Below, in pieces: positions 1-8,341 of a stretch of 45,600 nucleotides of DNA; the first letter of the stretch is position 1, and the number at the start of each line of letters is the position of its first letter. The position numbers were made by a program, and so were the translations under genes. The DNA lies in assembly GCA_903937835.1 (NCBI GenBank), contig CAJAAV010000120.1, forward strand, positions 1 to 45,600. The letters run 5' to 3'. The notes beneath the pieces were generated by a model, which was given only the letters and a program-made list of their open reading frames with translations, was not told where the DNA came from and searched no databases. This DNA comes from an uncultured Chlorobiaceae bacterium. GTDB taxonomy: Bacteria; Bacteroidota; Chlorobiia; Chlorobiales; Chlorobiaceae.

Positions 1-138
1 GCATGATTTTTCTGGGAAAAACACTACTTCTCCAGAAAAAACACTGCTTTTTTTGAAATAGTGCTCAGGTGGCGATGTTTTTCAGTTAATGTGTGCGCTT
101 TATCCGACTTTCAGGTTAAAATCAAAGGAGCACCAACC

Positions 139-321
139 ATGTCCGTGACCGTCGAAATTAATAACAACAAGCTCTGTATCGAAATCGACCTTGAGAAACC
201 CACGCCTTCTGCATCAGGAAAAACTCTCGTCGTCGCAAGCACGCATGGGAACACTGTCACTACCGCAGAGGTTAATGGTAAACCTATAACTATAGGGCTG
301 AACGCTTATATTAAGCCCTGA
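139..321 (+). CDS. small hypothetical protein, 60 aa
   Basis: A short ORF begins with ATG at 139 and is preceded by a good ribosome binding site (AAAGGAG, 124-130). That makes this start better than the upstream in-frame one at 61. The product (MSVTVEINNNKLCIEI...) alternates polar and hydrophobic residues, as a small beta-rich protein would, and has no signal peptide or membrane segment. I do not recognise the family. It lies alone, 250 bases before the next gene, in a region that otherwise holds accessory genes. The ribosome binding site and amino-acid composition make it likely to be real, but no function can be given. Confidence 0.55.
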   Translation: MSVTVEINNNKLCIEIDLEKPTPSASGKTLVVASTHGNTVTTAEVNGKPITIGLNAYIKP

Positions 322-574
322 TAATAACATTTGGTAAAGTCTGTGATAGAAAACCGCAGTGAATGAAGCCCAGCTCTTTAATGTTTATCCTGCTACGGTA
401 TAAACACTCTTGAAATTTTCCACAACGGCTTAGCGTGCGACTTATTCCTGTTCGTGAGCAGACCCCAGTCTTGGGGAGGAAGATTGTTGAGTAGTTGTTT
501 TGGCATTGCAGTCATGGGTGGTTATCTTTGTGTATATAAAAAAAGCACAAATTAATAGGACACTTGACTGGAGC
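322..574. other. intergenic stretch before the unknown trio
   Basis: No convincing gene is visible. A small GC-rich hairpin (CCCCA-loop-TGGGG, about 464-477) lies just before the long reading frame that begins at 500. It could belong to the leader of the following three genes. Confidence 0.3.
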
Positions 575-886
575 ATGGAACAGGAAATAAGGTTTAAATA
601 CAAGTTTCAAGAGAATTACAATCCGGTTTACACGAACGGAGTGTATGGCGGCTTTAATGTGTCTGGAGATTTGGTTGCAAATTTTTTCTTTGAACGATTA
701 CCGATTCCAAAGGAAGAGATTGTTGGTATGTACTCTGGCCAGCCAATTGAAGCGAATGTCCCAAGCATCCCTGTAACTATAATTAGGTATATACAAACAG
801 GCATTGTCATAAATCTTGATACAGCGAAAGTCATTCGTGATTGGCTTGATACCCAAATAAAAAATGCCGAAGCACAAATAGTCTAA
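575..886 (+). CDS. hypothetical protein, first gene of a coupled trio
   Basis: The frame is open from 500, but I chose the ATG at 575, giving 103 residues (MEQEIRFKYKF...), because the upstream residues look like untranslated leader. The ribosome binding site is weak (AATAGGA about 14 bases upstream), so the start is uncertain. The protein looks like a small beta-strand domain ending in a helix (INLDTAKVIRDWLDTQI). In layout, a strand domain with a closing helix, it vaguely recalls DUF3467-type proteins, but I cannot assign a family. Its TAA stop shares one base with the ATG of the next gene (TAATG at 884-888), so the two are probably translationally coupled. Function unknown. Confidence 0.6.
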   Translation: MEQEIRFKYKFQENYNPVYTNGVYGGFNVSGDLVANFFFERLPIPKEEIVGMYSGQPIEANVPSIPVTIIRYIQTGIVINLDTAKVIRDWLDTQIKNAEAQIV

Positions 887-1437
887 TGATAAATAGTCAA
901 ATACCATGGGGTGCTGCACCCAAAAACTTGCAACGCAAGTATGCTGGGGATACTCCAGATTCGGTTGGCGTTAAGACTTTTTTACCTCTTATGATGGCAT
1001 GCACAGTATTCGCCTCTGGCGTAACATTTGTTCAAAGCGGAAAAGCAGAATTATACCAAAAGGGATATACCGCATCAGTAAACGACCAAGAACTCACAAG
1101 GCGGCAAAGAAGTGTTATAAAAATTAGAGATTTCGCAAAGCTTTCTATTGGTTGGGACGGCTATAAAGCCTTGCCAATTCCAAACGAAGTAATTAGCAGG
1201 ACGCTTTATATTATTGAAAAGCTTAAAATACAACCACAATACATCTTCCCTTCTGGAAGAGAAACAATTCAGCTTGAATATGACATTGCGGATAAATCTT
1301 TAGAAATAGAGATTGGTGCGGATAAAATTGAATTTTTGTCATTTGATGGCAATATCGCTAACGAATGGGAAAGTAATGATTTGTCTGATGTATTGTTATC
1401 GGTAACAGAGTTTCACACAAAGAAAATCGCTTCATGA
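886..1437 (+). CDS. hypothetical protein with one likely membrane segment, second gene of trio
   Basis: The product has 183 residues. Residues about 31-48 (FLPLMMACTVFASGVTFV) form one hydrophobic segment that could anchor it in the membrane. The remainder is a soluble domain containing the motif SIGWDGYKALPIPNE (about 86-100), then a helix and a strand-rich part (QLEYD...LEIEIGADKIEFL). I have seen the WDGY..PIP theme in uncharacterised bacterial proteins but know no function for it. The start overlaps the previous stop (TAATG) and the stop overlaps the next start (ATGA at 1434-1437), so all three genes are coupled. It lies next to a restriction-modification operon, which hints at a conflict or defence role. 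That is inference only. Confidence 0.65.
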   Translation: MINSQIPWGAAPKNLQRKYAGDTPDSVGVKTFLPLMMACTVFASGVTFVQSGKAELYQKGYTASVNDQELTRRQRSVIKIRDFAKLSIGWDGYKALPIPNEVISRTLYIIEKLKIQPQYIFPSGRETIQLEYDIADKSLEIEIGADKIEFLSFDGNIANEWESNDLSDVLLSVTEFHTKKIAS

Positions 1438-1814
1438 ATCCTGAGCGTATTGAGGCGAATGAGGTCTTATTTAGAGCTGTTCAGATTCACCCAAATCTTT
1501 GGAAAGGTAATAGGCCATCTTCAGTACTCTTCAGAAATGACCGAGGAGTATCTGTGGATAGAGGTGGAGAAAGGGCTGAGAATGAGGTTTGTGAGTTCTT
1601 GCAATCACATCTTTCGGGGTATGAGCTGAAAGCGATAATATCGGTAACTGCTAAAAAATGCGAAGATATCGGTGTGCTGCCACTGCCAAAATACATAGAT
1701 GAAAACCCATATCATGCCGAAATACATGAGTCGGAAACAGAAGTTTTAATAAGCAAGGCTAAAGCTCGATTGCTTGCTGTGAACTGCCAGATAGTTAAAG
1801 AATTTTCGGGTTGA
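1434..1814 (+). CDS. hypothetical protein with RPSS..F..DRGVSVDR motif, third gene of trio
   Basis: The product is a soluble protein of 126 residues. Its most distinctive feature is a conserved-looking motif at about residues 27-43: NRPSSVLFRNDRGVSVD, followed by RGGERAE. Late in the protein lies HAEIHESE, then a helical C-terminus. Proteins with this RPSS.xF.....SVDR pattern occur widely as uncharacterised small genes. No nuclease or nucleotide-binding motif is obvious, but the charged, conserved R/S/D/R cluster looks like an active or ligand site. The ATG at 1434 overlaps the previous TGA. Downstream it converges with hsdR, and only an AT-rich imperfect inverted repeat (ACAATAAA...TTTATTGT, about 1871-1900) lies between them. 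Confidence 0.65.
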   Translation: MNPERIEANEVLFRAVQIHPNLWKGNRPSSVLFRNDRGVSVDRGGERAENEVCEFLQSHLSGYELKAIISVTAKKCEDIGVLPLPKYIDENPYHAEIHESETEVLISKAKARLLAVNCQIVKEFSG

Positions 1815-1916
1815 TTTTCCAAAATCTATTACTCGGTGGCACTTCAGAATTCGGAAAAATCTGTACGCTAACAATAAAATGACCTTTTTTACTTTATTGT
1901 GATTTGCATTTATACC

Positions 1917-4900
1917 TCACGCCGCTGCATACACACTCCGCCCTGAACCATAATAGGCATCATAAACATGCTGGAACACCGCTGTTGATTTCTGCTTGAA
2001 GAGTTCCGGCGTGTATGCCCTTGGCAGGTGGTCATCCAGCAGCTTGTCAATGGCCACCCTGACCGCTGCACGTGCCTGTTGCCGTTTCCGCCAGTCAAGC
2101 ACCAGTTTGTTGCTTTTGAGCGTCGCCAGCAACTCCTTTGCGGTAGCTTTCACCTTCTCCCGATCAGAAGCACTCATCTCAATCGGTGGTTTCATCAACA
2201 GGTCAAAGAGTGCCAGCTCCTCTTCGGTTAACTGTTCACTCACTCCCCGTTTCTCCTCCTCATTCAGACTTCGGGCAAAATTGAGCAGTTGGCGGAAAAA
2301 CTCTTCAGGGTTGAGGCTTCCGGCATTGTAGGCGGCAATCATTTGCTGGAACCGTTCGAGATAATCCATACGAGTGCGATTGAGTCGTACCATTGCCATC
2401 AGCTTTTGCCCTACACTTCCCTTGAGTTTTTCGTTAAGCGTCCGCTTACGGCTGGTTTTGAACTTTTCTGCCAGTTTTTCAAAATCAATGGAGCTGAGGT
2501 CAATCAAGTGGTCATCGTTACCAGGATCGCTCACCTCTCTGATAAAATAGCCTTCCGTCGCAATCGACTGATCAAGCAGTGCTTCCACCTGCTCCATTAC
2601 CTGTGAAATATCGGCTGAGGGAACCAGTGCCCGGATTTTATCAGCAATGACCTTGATGGGCGATACTTCAGCAGCAAACTCATGCGCGAGCTGGTCGGGC
2701 AAGACTGCCTTGAAAAGCCGCTGGACGGTGTTGGCCAGGTCAAGATAACGTCGTTTGACCTCTTCGGAGATAATCAGCGCCTCGACGGCATTGTCGAGCA
2801 GTTCGACACGCGAAAACCCTTCAGCATTCTGGATAGAGGCAAGATTCACGCCCTGTTGTGTGCACAAGCTCCGGGTCTCTTCCAAAGCTTGCTGCAATGC
2901 AACCACCAATGCGGATTTGTCTTCAACCGGCTTCTTGCCGCCCTTGCCCACACCGTAAATGGCCAGCGCTCTCTCCAGATTACGGAACACACCGGCATAG
3001 TCCACAATCAGCCCACTCACCTTGTCAAGAAAAACCCTGTTGGCACGGGCAATAGTCTGCATCAGGGTGTGGTTGCGCATCGGCTTGTCGAGGTAAAGGG
3101 TCGAACAGCTCGGAACATCAAAGCCGGTCATCCACATGGCACAGACAAAAACCAGACGGAACGGGTCAACCGGATCCTTGAATTTCTTTTCAAGATCCTC
3201 CTCCACCATTCGTTTACGGTGCGGTCGAATGTCGAGCCCCTTCTCGTTCATGTCGGCAATCTCATTCTGCCCCTGAGAGACCACCACTGCCATATCAGTC
3301 TCTTTCATCCGTGCAATGCGATCTTTGATGTCTCGTCTCTCTGCATCGGTACCCCGCATCAGTTCAGCCTGCAATGAAGCAATCTTCGCCGCCCAATGCT
3401 TCTTGACCTTGTCATACATCTTGATGGCTGTCGCCTTGTCGATGCAGATCATCATCCCCTTGCCCTGAAAGCCGCGCCCGGTGAAATGTTCCACAAGATC
3501 TTTTGCTACTCTCTCCAGCCGGTCGTCACGGGTAATCAGATGGTACTCGCGGGCAAACTCCCGCTCAAGCTTCTTCTCCTGCGCTTCGTCGAGTTCTGCG
3601 GCTTCGAGCAGGCGCTCCATATCGTCGTTAAGGTTCTCATTGACCAGTTGCAGTTCAGGGATACGATTCTCATAATAGAGAGGAACGGTTGCGCCATCGG
3701 CCACCGACTGCTGAAAGTCATAAACGCTGATGTACTCGCCAAAAACCTGCCGGGTCTTCTCCTCCCCGATAATCAGTGGCGTTCCGGTAAAAGCCAGGAA
3801 AGAGGCATTCGGGAGAGCGGCGCGCATATTCATGGCCAGCGTGTCGTACTGGCTGCGGTGTGCTTCGTCGGTGATGACAATGATGTCACGACGGTCGGAG
3901 AGCATGGGGTGAGCCTCTCCATTTTCGGTGCGGAACTTGTGAATCAACGTGAACACATAGCGGTGATCCTCCGTCAACAACTGCCGCAAATGCTTGCTGC
4001 TCTCCGCTTGAGCACCATTTTCAGTGACCACACCGGCTGAGGCAAAATGCTTGTAAATCTGGCCATCCAGCTCCTGCCGGTCAGTAACAACAACAAACGT
4101 CCAGTTCCCCGGCACCTTGCGCAGCACCTTCTGGGCAAAGAACATCATCGAGATACTTTTGCCACTCCCTTGCGTGTGCCAGAAAACACCCAGTTTTCCC
4201 TCCCGCTGGCGAATATCGGCAAGAGCTTCCAGCGCGTTATTGACACCGAGGTACTGGTGATTCTTTGCCGTCAGCTTGATCAATCCGCCGCTGACCTCCT
4301 GAAAGAGGGTGAAGTTTTCAACCAGGTCAAGAAAGCGTGCCGGGTCACAGACTCCGAGCAACATCGTCTCCAGCGATACCTGCCCAGCCTCACTTTCGCT
4401 GCCAATCTTTTTCCAGTCTGCAAAGTGTTCCCACCCGGCAGACAAGGTTCCAAGGCGGCTCTGGCTGCCATTGGAGAGGATGATGAGCGCGTTGGCCCAG
4501 AAAAGCTGCGGCACAGTGTCCTTGTAGTCGCGCAAATTATCCTTCCAAGCCGCTTCAAGCCGTCGATGGGTGGCTTTCAGTTCGACGAAGAGCAAGGGCA
4601 GGCCGTTCACAAATCCAACCAGATCAGCGCGGCGCGTGTGCATTTCACCCGTTACCCAGAACTGCGAACAGAGCAGAAAATCATTATTGGAGCTGTTCGC
4701 CCAATCAACCACCCGAACCACTTCCACCGTTTCGCCATCTCCATCGGGGTCGACTACCGAAACCCGTGCACCATTTTTGAGCAGAAGGTAGATTTCACGA
4801 TTGGCTGCAACTGCACTCATGCGTGACCGGTCGCGGGTCAGCTCCTCGATGGCCTGGTGGATCGATTCGATCGCCACATCGGGGTTGAGGCGTAACAGGG

Positions 4901-5078
4901 CAAGGCGCAAGCGGGTTTTAAGTACCACTTCCGCTTTGGTCTCCCGGCCAAGCGGGCTGACACCGTGGTCGAACTCACGGTAGGCGTTGAAGCTCTCCCA
5001 GCCGAGCGTCGAGAGCAAGGCAATGGCTGGCTGCTCGACGAGAGCATCTTCACTGTACCCGCCGGATGGTGGTGTCAT
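1917..5078 (-). CDS. hsdR: type I restriction enzyme, R (nuclease/translocase) subunit
   Basis: At 1053 residues this is a full-length HsdR. With HsdM and HsdS it forms the complex that translocates DNA and cuts when the target is unmethylated. The PD-(D/E)xK nuclease site is D152 with E167 and K169 (FVELKAT). Helicase motifs follow in order: Walker A TQGSGKS (about 301-308), DEAH (about 404), FTGTP (about 430), then TGFDVP and QTIARANRV (about 690-730). The long C-terminal helical region is present. The start ATG (5078) overlaps the TGA of the preceding 63-codon ORF (ATGA), so translation is coupled to it. No frameshift or missing catalytic residue is visible, so the subunit should be active. 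Confidence 0.95.
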   Translation of the reverse strand: MTPPSGGYSEDALVEQPAIALLSTLGWESFNAYREFDHGVSPLGRETKAEVVLKTRLRLALLRLNPDVAIESIHQAIEELTRDRSRMSAVAANREIYLLLKNGARVSVVDPDGDGETVEVVRVVDWANSSNNDFLLCSQFWVTGEMHTRRADLVGFVNGLPLLFVELKATHRRLEAAWKDNLRDYKDTVPQLFWANALIILSNGSQSRLGTLSAGWEHFADWKKIGSESEAGQVSLETMLLGVCDPARFLDLVENFTLFQEVSGGLIKLTAKNHQYLGVNNALEALADIRQREGKLGVFWHTQGSGKSISMMFFAQKVLRKVPGNWTFVVVTDRQELDGQIYKHFASAGVVTENGAQAESSKHLRQLLTEDHRYVFTLIHKFRTENGEAHPMLSDRRDIIVITDEAHRSQYDTLAMNMRAALPNASFLAFTGTPLIIGEEKTRQVFGEYISVYDFQQSVADGATVPLYYENRIPELQLVNENLNDDMERLLEAAELDEAQEKKLEREFAREYHLITRDDRLERVAKDLVEHFTGRGFQGKGMMICIDKATAIKMYDKVKKHWAAKIASLQAELMRGTDAERRDIKDRIARMKETDMAVVVSQGQNEIADMNEKGLDIRPHRKRMVEEDLEKKFKDPVDPFRLVFVCAMWMTGFDVPSCSTLYLDKPMRNHTLMQTIARANRVFLDKVSGLIVDYAGVFRNLERALAIYGVGKGGKKPVEDKSALVVALQQALEETRSLCTQQGVNLASIQNAEGFSRVELLDNAVEALIISEEVKRRYLDLANTVQRLFKAVLPDQLAHEFAAEVSPIKVIADKIRALVPSADISQVMEQVEALLDQSIATEGYFIREVSDPGNDDHLIDLSSIDFEKLAEKFKTSRKRTLNEKLKGSVGQKLMAMVRLNRTRMDYLERFQQMIAAYNAGSLNPEEFFRQLLNFARSLNEEEKRGVSEQLTEEELALFDLLMKPPIEMSASDREKVKATAKELLATLKSNKLVLDWRKRQQARAAVRVAIDKLLDDHLPRAYTPELFKQKSTAVFQHVYDAYYGSGRSVYAAA

Positions 5079-5266
5079 GATTGGGACTCCTTTGCTGGCA
5101 AATATCGTTTCTGTGGGTCGAAAGCACTCTTGCCAATGGCTTCACGGAACCCTGCAAACAACCCGGACGTTACCCGGACGCCGAGTGTGTCAGGGTTGAT
5201 GTCCGGCTCAGGTTTGAACTCAAGGGTTTTGCCTTCTGGTTGGCTGAGTAACTCTTCAAACTTCAT
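5075..5266 (-). CDS. 63-aa stub resembling the N-terminus of an AlbA_2-domain protein
   Basis: The first residues (MKFEELL..PEGKTLEFK) are typical of the start of AlbA_2 (divergent AAA_4, Schlafen-like) ATP-binding proteins, whose genes often sit between hsdS and hsdR. Here the similarity ends after about 18 residues. The rest (TLGVRVTSGLFAGFREAIG...) does not continue that fold and looks like a junction with another sequence. The stub keeps its start, four bases inside the end of hsdS, and its stop overlaps the hsdR start (ATGA). It may therefore persist as a translational linker between hsdS and hsdR. Identification of the N-terminus is from memory of the family; the C-terminal part is unidentified. 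Confidence 0.5.
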   Translation of the reverse strand: MKFEELLSQPEGKTLEFKPEPDINPDTLGVRVTSGLFAGFREAIGKSAFDPQKRYLPAKESQS

Positions 5267-6369
5267 GCAACAGCCTCCTCTGGAATGGCAATATCAAGTT
5301 CGGAGACATCAACCTCGCCGGAGATAAGCTTGGGCAGCAGCATGTCGCGTGTGCGGCGAAGGGTGGTGTTTTTAATACGAAGGAGTGCGGCTTGCTGCTC
5401 GAAATCATCGGCAAAACAACAAAACCGCCGAAGTATATCTTCTGGAGGTATAACTGTTTCAAGGGAATGTGCCTGATTGCGATTCAAACCGGGCACTGCT
5501 GCATCGTTATTGAGAAAATTCTTCGTCTGTAAGTCATAGAACAAAAAACGCAAAGGCATTTCTGACGAAACAAAATAGGCGGTATCAATGGGGTAAAAAC
5601 TTTTTTCAGACCAGTACACACTCCCGACGTTACCTTTCCGCCCAATAACTATGCCGGGGCCATTAACAAGATGGACATTGTGATAACCGACAATTCCGCT
5701 TGACCCGTAAACGGGAACGTTGCCTTCACGCCTATTTTCCTGTTTCAAAGCCTTACCATATTTCAACCCTAAGATTTCCCCAAGCTTTTTCACCTCCCAG
5801 TCCTCGGGTATCCTCCCCAAAGGTGAATCGACAAAGCGGGCCTGCTCATGGCCGGGAAAGCGGAACTTGACGAACCACTCGCGGTAGAGGTTCTGTGCCA
5901 TCTCCTCCAGAATCTTGATTCGCCGCAGGTTGTTTTCTATCAGGTCGTCGTAGGCTGAGAGGATAGCTGCGATTTTTCGCTGGGTTGGGAGTGGGGGAAT
6001 AGCAACATCAAGAGCGTCCAGATGATTACGATTTAATGTAGGGACACCAGCTCCTGAATTGTATCGCTCCAAACTGAGAGTTTTCAGAAAATAGTAAGCA
6101 AATTTTGGGTCATTCCCTTTGAAATCCTTAACCCAAAGCGTCGTGTTCAAAGGCCAAAATGGTACATCAAGATACTGCACGAAACCAAGGGAGCCGCTTC
6201 GCCCAGTAATAACTCCTGGTGGTTTTACTTTATATTTTGCATGGTATCCTTGAACAGAAGTTGATGCCACAATAGGAAACTCTCCTTCTTTTCGATCTTG
6301 TTTTGGAAGATCAAACCCTCTCTGGAGGGTCACGAAATTCTGGAATGTAGTATTGTTGAAGGTGCTCAT
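5263..6369 (-). CDS. hsdS: type I restriction-modification, S (specificity) subunit
   Basis: The subunit has 368 residues when started at the ATG at 6369. A longer in-frame extension to 6429 lies wholly inside the upstream gene and is rejected. Two target-recognition half-domains are visible, each ending in the typical IPP box (VAIPPLPTQRKIAAILSAYD about 131-150; TVIPPEDILRRF about 305-316), followed by conserved helices that space the two halves of the recognition site. The spacer segment LIENNLRRIKILEEMAQNLYREWF is the classic HsdS central helix. The ribosome binding site (AAGGAGG) lies in the last codons of the upstream DUF1016 relic, whose stop is two bases from this start. The last four bases overlap the AlbA_2-like stub. 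It sets the DNA sequence recognised by the complex. Confidence 0.92.
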   Translation of the reverse strand: MSTFNNTTFQNFVTLQRGFDLPKQDRKEGEFPIVASTSVQGYHAKYKVKPPGVITGRSGSLGFVQYLDVPFWPLNTTLWVKDFKGNDPKFAYYFLKTLSLERYNSGAGVPTLNRNHLDALDVAIPPLPTQRKIAAILSAYDDLIENNLRRIKILEEMAQNLYREWFVKFRFPGHEQARFVDSPLGRIPEDWEVKKLGEILGLKYGKALKQENRREGNVPVYGSSGIVGYHNVHLVNGPGIVIGRKGNVGSVYWSEKSFYPIDTAYFVSSEMPLRFLFYDLQTKNFLNNDAAVPGLNRNQAHSLETVIPPEDILRRFCCFADDFEQQAALLRIKNTTLRRTRDMLLPKLISGEVDVSELDIAIPEEAVA

Positions 6370-6371
6370 CG

Positions 6372-6692
6372 TCACGCCACCTCCTTCAGCAAATTGCCAA
6401 CACTTCGAGCAGGCCCTTGCGCACTCCAACGTTCAATACGACACATTTCAGCATAAAAATCACGCTGCAAAGATTTTTCAAGAGGGATGATTTCGCAGAA
6501 ATGTGACCAACTCAATTGTTGCGACAGCGTCGCAACAATTCGCTTGGCGATTCGCCAGTAAAGCATAGTCATTGCAGCATTAACCTCCCCGGCCAAGCTC
6601 CTGCGGCTCTCTTCAATCATCCCGCGAAGCTCTTCCAAAAGTGGAGGTGATACACGCATCTTTCCGTCGGTCTCTCTTTGCTTGTTTGCCAT
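6372..6692 (-). pseudogene. DUF1016 (YhcG-type) N-terminal relic between hsdM and hsdS
   Basis: The 106 residues start with a recognisable DUF1016 N-terminal helical domain (LLEELRGMIEESRRSLAGEVNAAMTMLYWRIAKRI in two runs), then join directly to ATLSQQLSWSHFCEI and LQRDFYAEMCRIERWS. In intact YhcG-type proteins these two parts are separated by about 20 residues, and a PD-(D/E)xK nuclease domain follows. Both are missing here. After ERWS the sequence leaves the family pattern (AQGPARSV...), consistent with a frameshift and deletion. The ATG at 6692 shares a base with the hsdM stop (TGATG), and a GTG at 6695 is an alternative. Its last codons supply the ribosome binding site for hsdS, which may explain its retention. 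The family normally carries a nuclease; this copy cannot. Confidence 0.7.
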
Positions 6693-8242
6693 CACTCCAC
6701 CTCCAGCAGCTTCACAACGTTCTCCGCTATCCGCTCTTCCAGCTCCCGCGCCTCAATGTTGAGGGTTTCGAGTTCCTCGTTCAGCTCTTCCAGTCGCTCC
6801 CTGAAATCGAAGTCATCTTCAACTCTGGCGGTAACACCCACATAACGTCCTGGGTTGAGACTCCACCCCTGTGCTTCGATATCGTCTTTTGTTGCCACTT
6901 TGCAGAGACCGGCTATGTCGGTATAGTGGCCATCAGGGAAGTGCTCCCCAACCAATCCGGCACTATCATGCAGATTCTCAACAGCTTCACCACGGTAAAG
7001 GCGGACAATATTGGCCAGAAACTCAATCTGTGCCGGAGTCCAGTCGCGGTGAGCGCGGTCAATCTGGCGGTAGAGGTGGCGTGCATCAATGAAGAGTACC
7101 GTATTGGCTCGGAGCCCCTTGCGTTTGCCCTTGTCGAAAAACCAGAGGGTGCAGGGGAGCGTCACCGTATAGAAGAAGTTGGAACCGACGGCAACCATCA
7201 CATCCACAACACTTGCCTCAATGAGGTCACGGCGGATATCCATTTCAGAGCCACGGGCATCGGATGCCGAATTGGCCATCACAAACCCGGCCCGGCCAGT
7301 TTCGTTGAGGGAACTGTAAAAGAGCTGAATCCAGAGGTAGTTGCCATTATCGGTACGTGGCAGGCCAAAAGGAAACCGCTTGTCATCCTTGAGCCGTTCC
7401 TTGTCGATTCGGTCAACGTTGAAGGGCGGATTGGCCATGACGAAGTCAAACTTGCCGATAGAGCTATGCAGATCCTCGTAGTAAGCGTTGCCCTGACGAA
7501 TATCTCCACCAAGACCATGCACCGCAAGGTTCATCTTGCCAAGACGCACGGTCTCTGAAACCTTCTCCTGCCCATAGACACTCAGCTCAGCATCCGGGTT
7601 CATCTTGTGTTCGCCAACAAAGCGGGCACTCTGCACAAACATGCCGCAAGAGCCGCAGGCCGGATCAAAAATACGCCCATGAAACGGCTCAATGATACTG
7701 ACAATGAGCTGAACAATGGCGGTTGGAGTAAAGAACTCTCCGCCCTTTTGCCCCTCGCTCATGGCAAAGTGGCCAAGGAAGTATTCATAAATCTTGCCAA
7801 AAGCATCTCCCTCAATGTCCATTGGCACCGAGTTCATGGTCTTGAGCAGCTCCTTGAGCAGGGAGTTCTCGAAACGGTTGTAGTTCTTGGGCAAAATATC
7901 CTTGAGATCGGGGTTCTCCGCTTCGATGGAGCGCATGGCTTCGTTGATTGCCGCACCAATATTGACACCTTCAGGGAGTTGTATCAGTGTCGAAAAACGA
8001 GCCTCCTCCGGTAGAAACAGCACACCTTGAGCCTGATAGTCCGCCGCGCCGATGCTGCGTCGCCCGCCACCCGACCCCTCAAGCTCTTTGGCTGCCACAT
8101 GAAACTTGTGGTCGGCAAATCGCAAAAATACAAGCCCAAGAACCGGAACAGAGTATTCCGAAGATTTCAGCTTTGAGTTTGCCCGAAGTTCGTCTGCCGC
8201 CGCCCAAAGCCTTGACTCTATGTTGTTTCCGTTGTGATTCAT
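6692..8242 (-). CDS. hsdM: type I restriction-modification, M (N6-adenine methyltransferase) subunit
   Basis: At 516 residues this is a full-length HsdM. It methylates adenine in the target using S-adenosylmethionine and combines with HsdS, and with HsdR for restriction. The helical N-terminal domain is followed by the catalytic domain: motif [11 protein letters not shown] (about 192-201) and motif IV NPPF (about 275). Motif I has Cys where most relatives have Gly (GSGGM). The C-terminal end is a coiled coil rich in E and L, which usually contacts HsdS. It is the first gene of the leftward operon hsdM, DUF1016 relic, hsdS, AlbA_2-like stub, hsdR. A perfect 18-bp inverted repeat lies 54-99 bases upstream of its ATG. 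Confidence 0.94.
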   Translation of the reverse strand: MNHNGNNIESRLWAAADELRANSKLKSSEYSVPVLGLVFLRFADHKFHVAAKELEGSGGGRRSIGAADYQAQGVLFLPEEARFSTLIQLPEGVNIGAAINEAMRSIEAENPDLKDILPKNYNRFENSLLKELLKTMNSVPMDIEGDAFGKIYEYFLGHFAMSEGQKGGEFFTPTAIVQLIVSIIEPFHGRIFDPACGSCGMFVQSARFVGEHKMNPDAELSVYGQEKVSETVRLGKMNLAVHGLGGDIRQGNAYYEDLHSSIGKFDFVMANPPFNVDRIDKERLKDDKRFPFGLPRTDNGNYLWIQLFYSSLNETGRAGFVMANSASDARGSEMDIRRDLIEASVVDVMVAVGSNFFYTVTLPCTLWFFDKGKRKGLRANTVLFIDARHLYRQIDRAHRDWTPAQIEFLANIVRLYRGEAVENLHDSAGLVGEHFPDGHYTDIAGLCKVATKDDIEAQGWSLNPGRYVGVTARVEDDFDFRERLEELNEELETLNIEARELEERIAENVVKLLEVE

Positions 8243-8295
8243 GGATTAGTTGGCTTTCACGTTATGGTCTCTATCTGCGCCTACTGGTGAATAAA

Positions 8296-8341
8296 AAAAT
8301 CTTATTGTGTTTTACGACCGCGAAAAACACAATAAGATTTT
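8296..8341. repeat. perfect 18-bp AT-rich inverted repeat upstream of hsdM
   Basis: The left arm (8296-8313, AAAATCTTATTGTGTTTT) and right arm (8324-8341) are exact reverse complements around a 10-base loop (ACGACCGCGA). The repeat sits in the expected promoter or 5' leader zone of the hsd operon and at the edge of a gene relic that reads the other way. An operator, a stable leader hairpin, a terminator or the scar of a small mobile element are all possible. Nothing in the sequence decides among these. Confidence 0.75.

Noticed and set aside
1871-1901. Inverted repeat ACAATAAA...TTTATTGT as terminator
   Set aside because: The stem is only 8 AT pairs with a long loop; too weak to call a terminator.
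2682-3377. Long plus-strand frames inside hsdR, including 4047-4826
   Set aside because: They are antisense to conserved helicase and nuclease domains and have no ribosome binding site or protein-family features.
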